7,971 nucleotides of DNA from the NCBI GenBank assembly GCA_035640035.1, contig DASQWX010000069.1, positions 1 through 7,971 of the forward strand. Reading direction: 5' to 3'. The notes beneath the pieces are model-generated. The model made no database searches, was not told the DNA's origin, and worked only from the letters and a program-made list of their open reading frames with translations. The first letter of the stretch is position 1. Every line of letters starts with the position of its first letter. Source of the stretch: 13-2-20CM-68-14 sp035640035. Its GTDB lineage: Bacteria > Actinomycetota > Thermoleophilia > Gaiellales > Gaiellaceae. Made by a program: the position numbers and the translations under genes. Positions 1 to 5,396 of the stretch are shown piece by piece.

Positions 1-71
1 GCGGTCGAAATCGTGGCCGCCTGTTCGTCATTGGAGAGAATGGTTGTCGTGGGTCGAGAAGGAGGGGAACG

Positions 72-1187
72 ATGAGCGGAGTGCGGCTCCTGGTGGGCAC
101 GCGGAAGGGCGCCTTCGTCCTGACGTCGGACGGGACGCGCGACGATTGGAAGGTCGATGGCCCGCTGTTCGCGGGTTGGGAGATTTACCACGTCAATGCG
201 TCCCCGGCCGACGCCGACCGGCTGTACGCGTCCCAGTCCACCGGGTGGCACGGCCAGGTCGTCCAGCGCTCGGACGACGGCGGGAAGACGTGGGAACCGG
301 TCGGCAACGAGTTCGCCTACGCGAGCGTCCCCGGTACGCACCAGTGGTACGACGGGACGCAGCATCCCTGGGAGTTCGCGCGCGTCTGGCACTTCGAGCC
401 CTCGCTGACCGACCCGGACACGGTCTTTGCCGGGGTCGAGGACGCGGCGCTCTTCCGCTCGGATGACGGAGGCCAGACGTGGCAGGAGCTATCGGGACTG
501 CGAGATCACGAGACCGGGAGCCAATGGCAGCCGGGCGCCGGCGGTCTCTGCCTGCACACGATCCTCATCCATCCCGACGACCCGCAGAGGATGGTCGTCG
601 CGATCTCGGCGGCGGGCGCCTTCCGAACGGACGACGGCGGCGAAACGTGGCGCCCGATCAACCGCGGGCTGCGCTCCGAGCAGTTGCCGGACGAGGACAG
701 AGAGGTCGGGCATTGCGTCCACCGGATCGCGATGAACGCGTCCCGTCCCGATGTGTTGTTCATGCAGAAGCACTGGGACGTGATGCGAAGCGACGACGGC
801 GGTGAGTCGTGGCACGAGGTGAGCGGCAACCTTCCGTCCGACTTCGGTTTCCCGATCGCCGTTCACTCGCACGAGCCCGACACCGTCTACGTGGTCCCGA
901 TCAAGAGCGACTCGGAGCACGTTCCGCCCGAGGGGAAGCTCCGCGTCTACCGCAGCCGCACGGGCGGCAACGAGTGGGAGCCGCTCACCAGCGGCCTGCC
1001 GCAGAATCACTGCTACGTCAACGTCCTCCGCGACGCGATGTCCGTGGACGACCTGGATCCCGGCGGGGTGTACTTCGGCACGACGGGAGGCCAGGTCTAC
1101 GCGTCGCCCGACGGCGGCGACAGCTGGACCGCGATCGTGCACGACCTGCCATCCGTACTCTCGGTCGAGGCGCAGACACTGTCGTGA
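72..1187 (+). CDS. BNR/Asp-box repeat beta-propeller protein (sialidase/VPS10-like fold)
   Basis: A 371-residue protein made of Asp-box (BNR) repeats of the form S-x-D-G-G-x-T-W. Six are visible: near residues 67-74, 130-137, 186-193, 240-247, 295-302 (degenerate, RTGGNEW) and 345-352. This spacing fits a six- or seven-bladed beta-propeller. The N-terminus (VRLLVGTRKGAFVLTSD) is the usual first blade of actinobacterial 'WD40/YVTN/BNR-like' proteins. I see no signal peptide, so it is probably cytoplasmic. The catalytic Arg triad and Asp of true sialidases cannot be assigned, so a glycosidase role is not supported; such folds often serve as binding scaffolds. The ATG at 72 follows a strong ribosome site (GAAGGAGGGG, about 58-67). 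The stop overlaps the next gene by 4 bp, implying translational coupling with the MoaD-like protein. Family call is firm; function unknown. Confidence 0.9.
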   Translation: MSGVRLLVGTRKGAFVLTSDGTRDDWKVDGPLFAGWEIYHVNASPADADRLYASQSTGWHGQVVQRSDDGGKTWEPVGNEFAYASVPGTHQWYDGTQHPWEFARVWHFEPSLTDPDTVFAGVEDAALFRSDDGGQTWQELSGLRDHETGSQWQPGAGGLCLHTILIHPDDPQRMVVAISAAGAFRTDDGGETWRPINRGLRSEQLPDEDREVGHCVHRIAMNASRPDVLFMQKHWDVMRSDDGGESWHEVSGNLPSDFGFPIAVHSHEPDTVYVVPIKSDSEHVPPEGKLRVYRSRTGGNEWEPLTSGLPQNHCYVNVLRDAMSVDDLDPGGVYFGTTGGQVYASPDGGDSWTAIVHDLPSVLSVEAQTLS

Positions 1188-1480
1188 TCCGCGTCATCCT
1201 CCCCCAACACCTGCGGACGCTCGCCAACGTCGACGGCGAGGTCGCCCTCGAGTTAGACGGCGAGCCGACGCAGCGCACGATTCTCGATGCCCTGGAAGCG
1301 ACGTATCCGACGCTTCGCGGGACGATCCGCGATCACGGGACGGCGAAGCGGCGGGACTTCATCCGCTTCTTCGCGTGCGGCCGCGACATCACCCTCGAAT
1401 CCCCCGACGACCCGGTGCCGGACGAGGTGGCCCTGGGTTCTGAGCCGTTCAGGGTGATCGCTGCGATGGCCGGCGGCTAG
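1184..1480 (+). CDS. MoaD/ThiS-family ubiquitin-like sulfur-carrier protein
   Basis: A 98-residue protein read from a GTG at 1184 that overlaps the previous stop as GTGA. It starts VIRVILPQHLRTLA, has a central helix (TILDALEATYPTLRGTI), and ends MAGG. A C-terminal Gly-Gly is the hallmark of MoaD, ThiS and related ubiquitin-like carriers, whose terminal glycine is adenylated by an E1-like enzyme and then thiocarboxylated. The 'R-x-F-x-R-F-F-x-x-G-x-D-I' segment (about 57-69) matches the beta-strand region of actinobacterial MoaD-like proteins. No MoaE, MoeB, ThiF or thiazole gene lies in this window, so molybdopterin or thiamine synthesis is not shown; it may serve another sulfur transfer or protein modification linked to the propeller protein. 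The GTG is preferred because it gives the family N-terminus directly and couples translation. The longer reading upstream in this frame is antisense-like sequence inside the propeller gene. Confidence 0.85.
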   Translation: MIRVILPQHLRTLANVDGEVALELDGEPTQRTILDALEATYPTLRGTIRDHGTAKRRDFIRFFACGRDITLESPDDPVPDEVALGSEPFRVIAAMAGG

Positions 1481-1499
1481 CGGGCGTGAGAGATGAAGG

Positions 1500-1577
1500 C
1501 GGAGGGGGAGGGATTTGAACCCTCGTCGGACGAAACCGCCCGAAACGGTTTTCGAGACCGCCGCATTCGACCGCTCT
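1500..1577 (-). pseudogene. Truncated tRNA-Ser(CGA) copy lacking its 5' end
   Basis: These 78 bp are identical to positions 1725-1802 of the intact tRNA-Ser(CGA). They carry the discriminator, the 3' acceptor strand, T arm, long variable arm, anticodon arm with CGA, and most of the D loop. Identity stops at tRNA position 12. Positions 1-11 (5' acceptor strand, positions 8-9 and part of the D stem) are replaced by CAG and then the 27-bp hairpin of the adjoining repeat. Without the 5' acceptor strand it cannot fold as a working tRNA. A stretch resembling GGAGGGG lies beyond the hairpin (1611-1617, minus strand), but the matching stretch of the second repeat copy is similar, so it is better read as repeat sequence than as a displaced acceptor strand. 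Possible origins are partial duplication by recombination, an attachment-site remnant, or an assembly artefact. Confidence 0.8.
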
Positions 1578-1580
1578 CAG

Positions 1581-1679
1581 CACGGGGGAAACCGGGTTTC
1601 CCCCGTGAGCCCCCTCCTGCCGCAGCGCTTTTGCACCTCGTTGCGAGGCTCCCGCCGGGCAAAGCCCGGCTCCGCCGCC
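1581..1679 (+). repeat. Hairpin-rich intergenic repeat, copy A
   Basis: About 99 bp matched in inverted orientation by 1862-1962. It opens with a perfect 27-bp hairpin (1581-1607): arms CACGGGGGAAACC and its complement around a single G at 1594. Next comes a GCCCC block, the conserved core AGCGCTTTTGCA (1624-1635), an 18-bp variable spacer, and a second hairpin GCCGGGC-AAA-GCCCGGC (1654-1670) followed by TCCG. Spacing of all blocks agrees with copy B to within one base. It abuts the truncated tRNA on one side. The second hairpin lies about 55 nt downstream of tRNA-Ser(CGA) and could also end its transcription. There is no coding capacity and no transposase, so it is a non-autonomous (MITE- or REP-like) repeat by inference. 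Confidence 0.75.
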
Positions 1680-1724
1680 AGACGCCGGCTCATCGCGACA
1701 GGGTTGGGGCCTGGATGTGAGAAG

Positions 1725-1813
1725 CGGAGGGGGAGGGATTTGAACCCTCGTCGGACGAAACCGCCCGAAACGGTTTTCGAGACCGCCGCATTCGACCGCT
1801 CTGCCACCCCTCC
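1725..1813 (-). tRNA. tRNA-Ser(CGA)
   Basis: An 89-nt class II tRNA on the minus strand. The acceptor pairs GGAGGGG (1813-1807) with CCCCTCC (1732-1726), with discriminator G at 1725 and no encoded CCA. The D arm contains GCA...TGC with AGAGCGGTCGAA. The anticodon stem-loop is GCGGT-CTCGAAA-ACCGT, giving anticodon CGA (reads UCG). The variable arm pairs CGGGCG with CGTCCG around GTTT, and the T arm is GAGGG-TTCAAAT-CCCTC. All stems close, so this copy should be functional. It is flanked by inverted repeat copies A and B. A possible -10 hexamer (TACCCT on the minus strand) lies about 23 nt upstream. Confidence 0.95.
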
Positions 1814-1861
1814 GAGGAGCCGTGACGGCCAGGGAAAGGGTAGCCGGGATGAGATTCCAAC

Positions 1862-1962
1862 GGCCGCCGGAGCCGGGCTTTGCCCGGCGGGAGGCGAAGT
1901 GCCAGTTGCAAAAGCGCTACCAAGAAGAAGGGGCACACGGGGGAAACATGGTTTCCCCCATG
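1862..1962 (-). repeat. Hairpin-rich intergenic repeat, copy B (inverted)
   Basis: About 101 bp, the inverted counterpart of 1581-1679. Read on the minus strand it has a hairpin at 1962-1936 (CATGGGGGAAACC paired imperfectly with GTTTCCCCCGTG), then a GCCCC block, the shared core AGCGCTTTTGCA (1918-1907), an 18-bp spacer, and GCCGGGC-AAA-GCCCGGC (1888-1872). The hairpins and core are nearly identical to copy A, while the spacers have drifted. Conservation of structure over spacer suggests the folded form matters or that the repeat moves as a unit. It lies between the two serine tRNA genes. Confidence 0.75.
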
Positions 1963-1974
1963 AAAGCGAGCGAC

Positions 1975-1993
1975 GCCCGGCCGAAGGCCGGGC
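1975..1993 (-). terminator. Hairpin downstream of tRNA-Ser(GCT)
   Basis: Perfect 8-bp stem GCCCGGCC / GGCCGGGC around a 3-nt loop, starting 15 nt past the 3' end of tRNA-Ser(GCT). No T run follows, so intrinsic termination is likely but unproven. Its GCCCGGC core resembles the hairpins of repeat copies A and B and it may be a remnant of the same family. Confidence 0.5.
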
Positions 1994-2008
1994 GAGCAAA
2001 GCGGAAAG

Positions 2009-2100
2009 CGGAGAAGGAGGGATTCGAACCCTCGAGGCAGGGATTTTCCCCACCTAACGCCTTAGCAGGGCGCCGCCTTCAGCCACTCGGCCACTTCTCC
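2009..2100 (-). tRNA. tRNA-Ser(GCT)
   Basis: A 92-nt class II tRNA on the minus strand. The acceptor pairs GGAGAAG (2100-2094) with CTTCTCC (2016-2010), discriminator G at 2009, CCA not encoded. The anticodon stem-loop GCGCC-CTGCTAA-GGCGT gives anticodon GCT (reads AGC and AGU). The T arm is GAGGG-TTCGAAT-CCCTC and there is a long variable arm typical of tRNA-Ser. A possible -10 hexamer (TAACCT on the minus strand, 2115-2110) sits 9 nt upstream of the mature 5' end. With the CGA gene it forms a serine tRNA pair in the same direction, separated by repeat copy B. Confidence 0.95.
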
Positions 2101-2233
2101 GGGCAAACAAGGTTACCGCACCGCTCTTTCCGTTCCTGCGCAAATCACCCTTCAGGGGCATGAGGGCATTGCGCGCTCGATACATGCTGAAAGCGCCGGC
2201 TCCCCTCTCTTACGACTCCCCCGGCATTGCGTC

Positions 2234-2260
2234 GCCCGTCTGCGGTAGTCCCAGGCGGGC
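2234..2260 (+). other. Hairpin upstream of the NHEJ polymerase gene
   Basis: Nine-base arms GCCCGTCTG and CAGGCGGGC pair with one G-T wobble around a 9-nt loop, ending 28 nt before the polymerase start codon. A moderately T-rich stretch (TTCGCTGTTTCTGG) follows. It may be a terminator for read-through from the left or a leader structure. The rest of 2101-2288 shows no gene; GGCATTGCG occurs twice there (near 2164 and 2223) without an obvious role. Confidence 0.35.
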
Positions 2261-2288
2261 TTCGCTGTTTCTGGACTAAAACTGCGGC

Positions 2289-3272
2289 ATGCGAATCGGC
2301 CGCCACGAGGTCACGATCTCGAATCCGGAGAAGCCCTTCTTCCCCGAGCACGGGCTGACGAAAGGCGACCTTGTCGCGTACTACGTCGATCTCGCGCCCT
2401 ACGCGCTCAACCACATCCGGCGCCGGCCCTTCCACATGAAGCGCTACCCGAACGGGGTGGACGGCGATTTCTTCCACCAGAAGCGCGTGCCACCTCATCC
2501 GGACTACGTCGGCGAGCAGCACGTTCGGTTTCCGAGCGGACACTCGACCGTCTTCGCCGTGATCGACAATCCGGCGGCGCTCGCCTGGGTAATCAACCTC
2601 GGCTGCATCGAGCTGCACACCTGGCATTCGCGCATCGACGACATCGAGCGGCCGGACTACATGCTGATCGACCTCGATCCGACGACTGACGGTCAGTGGC
2701 AGGAGGTGCTCGTGATCGCGCTCGTCGTAAAAGACGTCCTCGATGAGCTCGGGCTGCCGAGCTATCCGAAGACGTCGGGATCCACGGGCCTTCACATCCT
2801 TACGCCGATCAAGCCGGAGCTCCCCTTTCCCGAGGTGCGCCGTTTCGCCAAGGCAATCGCCGAGGAGGTCGAACGGCGCGTTGGCGATCAGCGCGTAGCG
2901 ACGACGACCTGGAGGGTCGCCGACCGGACGGGGGTTTTCGTCGACTACGGCCAGAACGCTCGTGACCGCACGATCGCGACGGCGTACTCGATTCGGCCGA
3001 CGCCGGACGCGCGGGCATCGGCACCGTTGCATTGGAACGAGGTACCGAGCGCCGACGCTGCGGCCTTCACGCTGGAGACGATGCGCGATCGGATCGCCGC
3101 CGTCGGCGATCCCACGGCCGACATCTGGACGCGGCGCTGCAGGCTCGCGTCGCGCTTCGAGCGTCTCGGGCTTACGCCGCCGCAAAAGTCGCCGCCACCC
3201 GCACGCGCGGGTCGACGACGGCATAGAGGAGGTCGACCAACAGGTTCACCGCGATCACGCACAGGCTCGTGA
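2289..3272 (+). CDS. Stand-alone LigD-type polymerase domain (NHEJ primase-polymerase)
   Basis: A 327-residue protein of the archaeo-eukaryotic primase superfamily, PolDom of LigD, which fills gaps and adds ribonucleotides at DNA ends during non-homologous end joining. Visible motifs: TNP-like SNPEKPFFPE (11-20), KRYPNG (51-56), FFHQKR (61-66, 5'-phosphate contact in relatives), the metal-binding DLD (128-130), the SGSTGLHI nucleotide-binding motif (163-170), and FVDYGQNARDRT (217-228) with the third metal Asp (D219). The core is complete and separate from any ligase or nuclease domain. The last ~28 residues (after about 299) are Arg/Pro-rich and lie opposite the permease 3' end, so they look like read-through rather than conserved sequence. 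The ATG at 2289 matches the family N-terminus; no ribosome site is visible. TAAAAC at 2277-2282 would place a transcript start at the ATG, so it may be leaderless. Its likely partner is the ligase at 5362-6399. Confidence 0.92.
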   Translation: MRIGRHEVTISNPEKPFFPEHGLTKGDLVAYYVDLAPYALNHIRRRPFHMKRYPNGVDGDFFHQKRVPPHPDYVGEQHVRFPSGHSTVFAVIDNPAALAWVINLGCIELHTWHSRIDDIERPDYMLIDLDPTTDGQWQEVLVIALVVKDVLDELGLPSYPKTSGSTGLHILTPIKPELPFPEVRRFAKAIAEEVERRVGDQRVATTTWRVADRTGVFVDYGQNARDRTIATAYSIRPTPDARASAPLHWNEVPSADAAAFTLETMRDRIAAVGDPTADIWTRRCRLASRFERLGLTPPQKSPPPARAGRRRHRGGRPTGSPRSRTGS

Positions 3273-4032
3273 AGATGACGATCCCCTGGACGACCGGCCA
3301 GTTCTCGGTCTGCACGCTCAGGTAGATCGTCTCGCCGAGACCCGGTAGACCGAAGACCACCTCTGTCCAGGCCGCGCCGCCGAGCGCGATCCCGAAGTCC
3401 ATTCCGACCATCGTCACCAGTGTCAGAGCGACGTTGCGGCTCACGTGGCGGCTGAGAATCCGCCCTTCCGAGGCGCCCTTCGCACGTGCAGTCCGCACGT
3501 AGTCCTGCTGCAACTCCTCCATCACGTTCGAGCGCATCAGACGCGTATAGAACGCGATGAAGACGAGCGCGAAGCTGATCCAGGGAAGGATCAGGTGCGT
3601 GAACCAGGCATGGACGCCGCCGCACAGGCTGCCGGGCGGCGGGGTGAATGCCTCGCAGTAACCGGCGATCGGCGTCCAGTGCAGCCTGAAGCCGATCACG
3701 TACGAGAGGACGAGTGCGAACCACACGGGTGGCGCGGAGATGCTGAGCAGCGCGAAGACGAGCACGCCGCGGTCGAAAAGCGATCGCGGCCGGAGGGCGG
3801 TCAAGACGCCGAGCACGGTCGAAACGAGCACCCAGAGGAATGCTCCGCCGACGACGACCGCGGCCGTGATCGGCGCGGCCTGGATCACCTGCTGCGTGAT
3901 CCGCCGCCCGCCGAAGAAACCAGCGCCGAGGGAGGCGTGCAGGACGAGGTCGCGGAGGAAGTCCCAGTACCGGACGATCAGCGGCGGCGGGTTCGGCGGC
4001 GCGTTCCCGATCGGGATCAGGTGAAAGAGCAC
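3172..4032 (-). CDS. DppB/OppB-family ABC transporter permease, orphan, start codon missing
   Basis: An inner-membrane permease of the peptide/nickel (DppB/OppB) class of binding-protein-dependent importers. It has hydrophobic segments at about 54-80, 89-114, 146-164, 203-222 and 248-273. The EAA coupling loop is at about 180-200 (RTARAKGASEGRILSRHVSRN), followed by GLPGLGETI and the family C-terminus NLLVDLLYAVVDPRVR. The only ordinary start is the GTG at 4032, which cuts off the first membrane segment. In the same frame, homologous sequence continues upstream to 4110 (RKLLGYILRRLVFAVLTFF, typical DppB N-terminus) and begins one codon after the TAG of the hydrolase. No ATG, GTG or TTG lies in that stretch; CTG at 4104 is the only near-start. 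The DppC, ATPase and binding-protein genes expected nearby are absent; downstream it runs 101 bp into the convergent polymerase gene. It may be a decaying remnant, or use an unusual start, or reflect a sequence error. Confidence 0.8.
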   Translation of the reverse strand: MLFHLIPIGNAPPNPPPLIVRYWDFLRDLVLHASLGAGFFGGRRITQQVIQAAPITAAVVVGGAFLWVLVSTVLGVLTALRPRSLFDRGVLVFALLSISAPPVWFALVLSYVIGFRLHWTPIAGYCEAFTPPPGSLCGGVHAWFTHLILPWISFALVFIAFYTRLMRSNVMEELQQDYVRTARAKGASEGRILSRHVSRNVALTLVTMVGMDFGIALGGAAWTEVVFGLPGLGETIYLSVQTENWPVVQGIVIFTSLCVIAVNLLVDLLYAVVDPRVRVAATFAAA

Positions 4033-4110
4033 GAACGAGACGAGCGTCGTCGCGAAGAACGTGAGGACCGCGAAGACGAGCCGCCTGAGGATGTAGCCGA
4101 GCAGCTTTCG

Positions 4111-4803
4111 CTATGGACGCAGGTGAGCCACGAGCCAGTCCGCGACAGTACCGCGGATGCCCGGGTCGGCGAGAAGATCCGTCCCGTGTGCCTTCCCGGG
4201 CACGATCAGCAGCCGTTTGTCCGCCGAGGGCGCGCGGGCGTAGAAGTCCTGCGCATCCGTGCCGGCGCCGTAGTCGTCCTCTTGCGCCGCGACGAAGAGC
4301 ACCGGCAGAACGAGGCGCGGGATCGCCTTCCGAACGCCGGCGATGAACGACTCGCCGGAGAGCGAGACGACGCCGACGACGCCGCGTGGATTCTTGGACG
4401 CCGCCACGAGGGACGCTCCCGCGCCGAGCGATGCGCCGACGAGGGCGACGCGCTTGACTCCGCGCGCGCGCAGACCGGCGGCCGCTGCGATCGCTTCCTG
4501 CGACTCCGTGCCCCAGCGGTAGTTGTAGACCAGTACCCGCAGTCCACGAGCCGCGAGCGAGCGCGCGAACCGGAGCCATGGACACAGGTAGTTGCCGCTT
4601 TGGTTCGAGAGCACGACGCCGCGTGTCCCAGCGCCGAGGACGGCCGCCGCCGTCCGGTGCCCGCCGGGCGCGCGAAACCGGATGATGTGCGTATGGGGGC
4701 CGGCGTGCACGCAGCGGTCGAGGGATAGCGACCGCTCGCCGGCCGACGCGCCGCAGGCGAGCGCGCCCAACAGAAGCGCCGCTGCGGCAAGCATCTCCTT
4801 CAT
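4111..4803 (-). CDS. Secreted alpha/beta hydrolase (dienelactone hydrolase-like)
   Basis: A 230-residue protein with a Sec signal peptide (MKEMLAAAALLLGALACGASA, likely cut after ASA at 19-21). Cys17 lies in the hydrophobic core but the lipobox is weak, so a lipoprotein is less likely. The mature part is a compact alpha/beta hydrolase: nucleophile elbow GASLG (123-127, Ser125), acid Asp at 176 or 177 in AQEDDYGAG, and His206 in GKAHGTDLL, in the correct order. The VVLSNQSGNYLCPW segment (63-76) would form the oxyanion-side loop. The substrate cannot be read from sequence; esterase or dienelactone hydrolase-like activity is inferred. It is first in a minus-strand unit with the permease and diverges from padR across 32 bp. 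A minus-strand TACTAT (4818-4813) is a good -10 candidate, placing the start of transcription only a few bases before the ATG; no ribosome site is visible. Confidence 0.82.
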   Translation of the reverse strand: MKEMLAAAALLLGALACGASAGERSLSLDRCVHAGPHTHIIRFRAPGGHRTAAAVLGAGTRGVVLSNQSGNYLCPWLRFARSLAARGLRVLVYNYRWGTESQEAIAAAAGLRARGVKRVALVGASLGAGASLVAASKNPRGVVGVVSLSGESFIAGVRKAIPRLVLPVLFVAAQEDDYGAGTDAQDFYARAPSADKRLLIVPGKAHGTDLLADPGIRGTVADWLVAHLRP

Positions 4804-4835
4804 CCGCGCGCAATAGTACTCTAAGGAATAGTCTC
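4804..4835. promoter_or_regulatory. Divergent promoter region, hydrolase / padR
   Basis: Only 32 bp separate the two start codons. It holds a plus-strand -10-like TACTCT (4817-4822), a minus-strand TACTAT (4818-4813), a direct repeat AATAGT at 4812 and 4827, and the padR ribosome site AAGGA (4823-4827, 8 nt before the ATG). Promoters in both directions must overlap, so a protein bound here could control both genes. Confidence 0.5.
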
Positions 4836-4845
4836 ATGGAGACTA
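4829..4845. promoter_or_regulatory. Perfect palindrome over the padR start codon (candidate PadR operator)
   Basis: TAGTCTC-ATG-GAGACTA: 7-bp perfect arms with the padR ATG as the 3-bp centre. PadR proteins usually bind inverted repeats at their own promoter, so autoregulation is a natural reading. In RNA the same sequence could form a hairpin with the start codon in the loop. The half-site GGAGACTA recurs at 6407-6414. Confidence 0.5.
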
Positions 4846-5396
4846 AGCTGACGACGACGGAGCTTGCGGTGCTCGGCCTGCTCGCCGACGGAGAGCAGTC
4901 GGGATACGACCTGCATGCGAAGGCCGCGCGCAGCGTCGGCTACATCTGGACGCCCGCCAAGAGCCAGATCTACAAGGTCCTGCCTCGGCTCGTCGCGCAC
5001 GGCCTCGCCTCTCGGCGCGATGTCGTCCAGGCCGGGCGGCCGAACAAGCAGCTCTACCGAATCACACGCGCGGGGCGCACGAGCCTGCGCGCGTGGGTCG
5101 AAACCGTCGAGCCGGCGACCGAGGCGAACCGGGACGCGGTGCTGCTCAAGATCTTCTTCGGCGCGATCGTCGGGCCCGAGGTCGTGGCCGAGCATGTCGA
5201 GGCACTGCGTCGCCACGACGCGACGCTGGTCGGCGAATGGGAAGAGATCGAGCGCCTGCCGGTCGCGGACGAGTTTCGCCGCTCGACCCTGCGGTACGGC
5301 CTGGCCCGCGGGCGCGCGACTCTCGCGTGGGCCGAGGAGGCGTTGCGCGAGATCCGCCGGCTCAGGCAGAAGAAGCCGGCGCGAGCAGGTCGCTGA
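4836..5396 (+). CDS. PadR-family transcriptional regulator
   Basis: A 186-residue regulator. The N-terminal winged helix-turn-helix spans about 5-80 (TTTELAVLGLLADGEQSGYDLHAKA, then TPAKSQIYKVLPRLVAHGLASRRDVVQAGRPNK containing the recognition helix and wing), with the PadR Y-x-L/I-T-x-x-G motif at YRITRAG. The C-terminal half is a long helical dimerisation region of the virulence-activator (Vir_act_alpha_C) type, about 95-180. Such proteins are mostly repressors that respond to small molecules. It starts at ATG 4836 with ribosome site AAGGA 8 nt upstream. It is divergent from the hydrolase/permease unit, the usual arrangement for a PadR and its target. Its 3' end overlaps the convergent ligase by 35 bp. 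The inducer is unknown. Confidence 0.93.
   Translation: METKLTTTELAVLGLLADGEQSGYDLHAKAARSVGYIWTPAKSQIYKVLPRLVAHGLASRRDVVQAGRPNKQLYRITRAGRTSLRAWVETVEPATEANRDAVLLKIFFGAIVGPEVVAEHVEALRRHDATLVGEWEEIERLPVADEFRRSTLRYGLARGRATLAWAEEALREIRRLRQKKPARAGR

Noticed and set aside
1..75. A 24-codon open frame ending in a TGA that overlaps the propeller ATG (ATGA)
   Set aside because: It could be the tail of an upstream gene with a 4-bp overlap, but the fragment is too short to identify and all three forward frames are open here.
489..1142. A 217-codon minus-strand frame opposite the propeller gene
   Set aside because: It is the reverse of Asp-box repeats and has no recognisable domain or ribosome site.
1500..1962. 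Possible CRISPR array from repeated units
   Set aside because: Only two copies of each repeat, one pair being tRNA sequence and the other inverted; no regular spacers and no cas gene.
1493..2163. Several open frames across the tRNA and repeat region
   Set aside because: They read through tRNA genes and palindromes on both strands. Their apparent shared peptide sequences arise from the duplicated tRNA, not from proteins.
2101..2288. DNA-damage (LexA-type) operator before the NHEJ polymerase
   Set aside because: I looked for a GAAC-N4-GTTC-like box and found none.
2945..4837. A 630-codon open frame on the minus strand
   Set aside because: It is Arg-rich, lies in another frame across the permease, hydrolase and polymerase genes, and shows no family motifs. 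The genes it overlaps have clear domains. It is a high-GC shadow frame.
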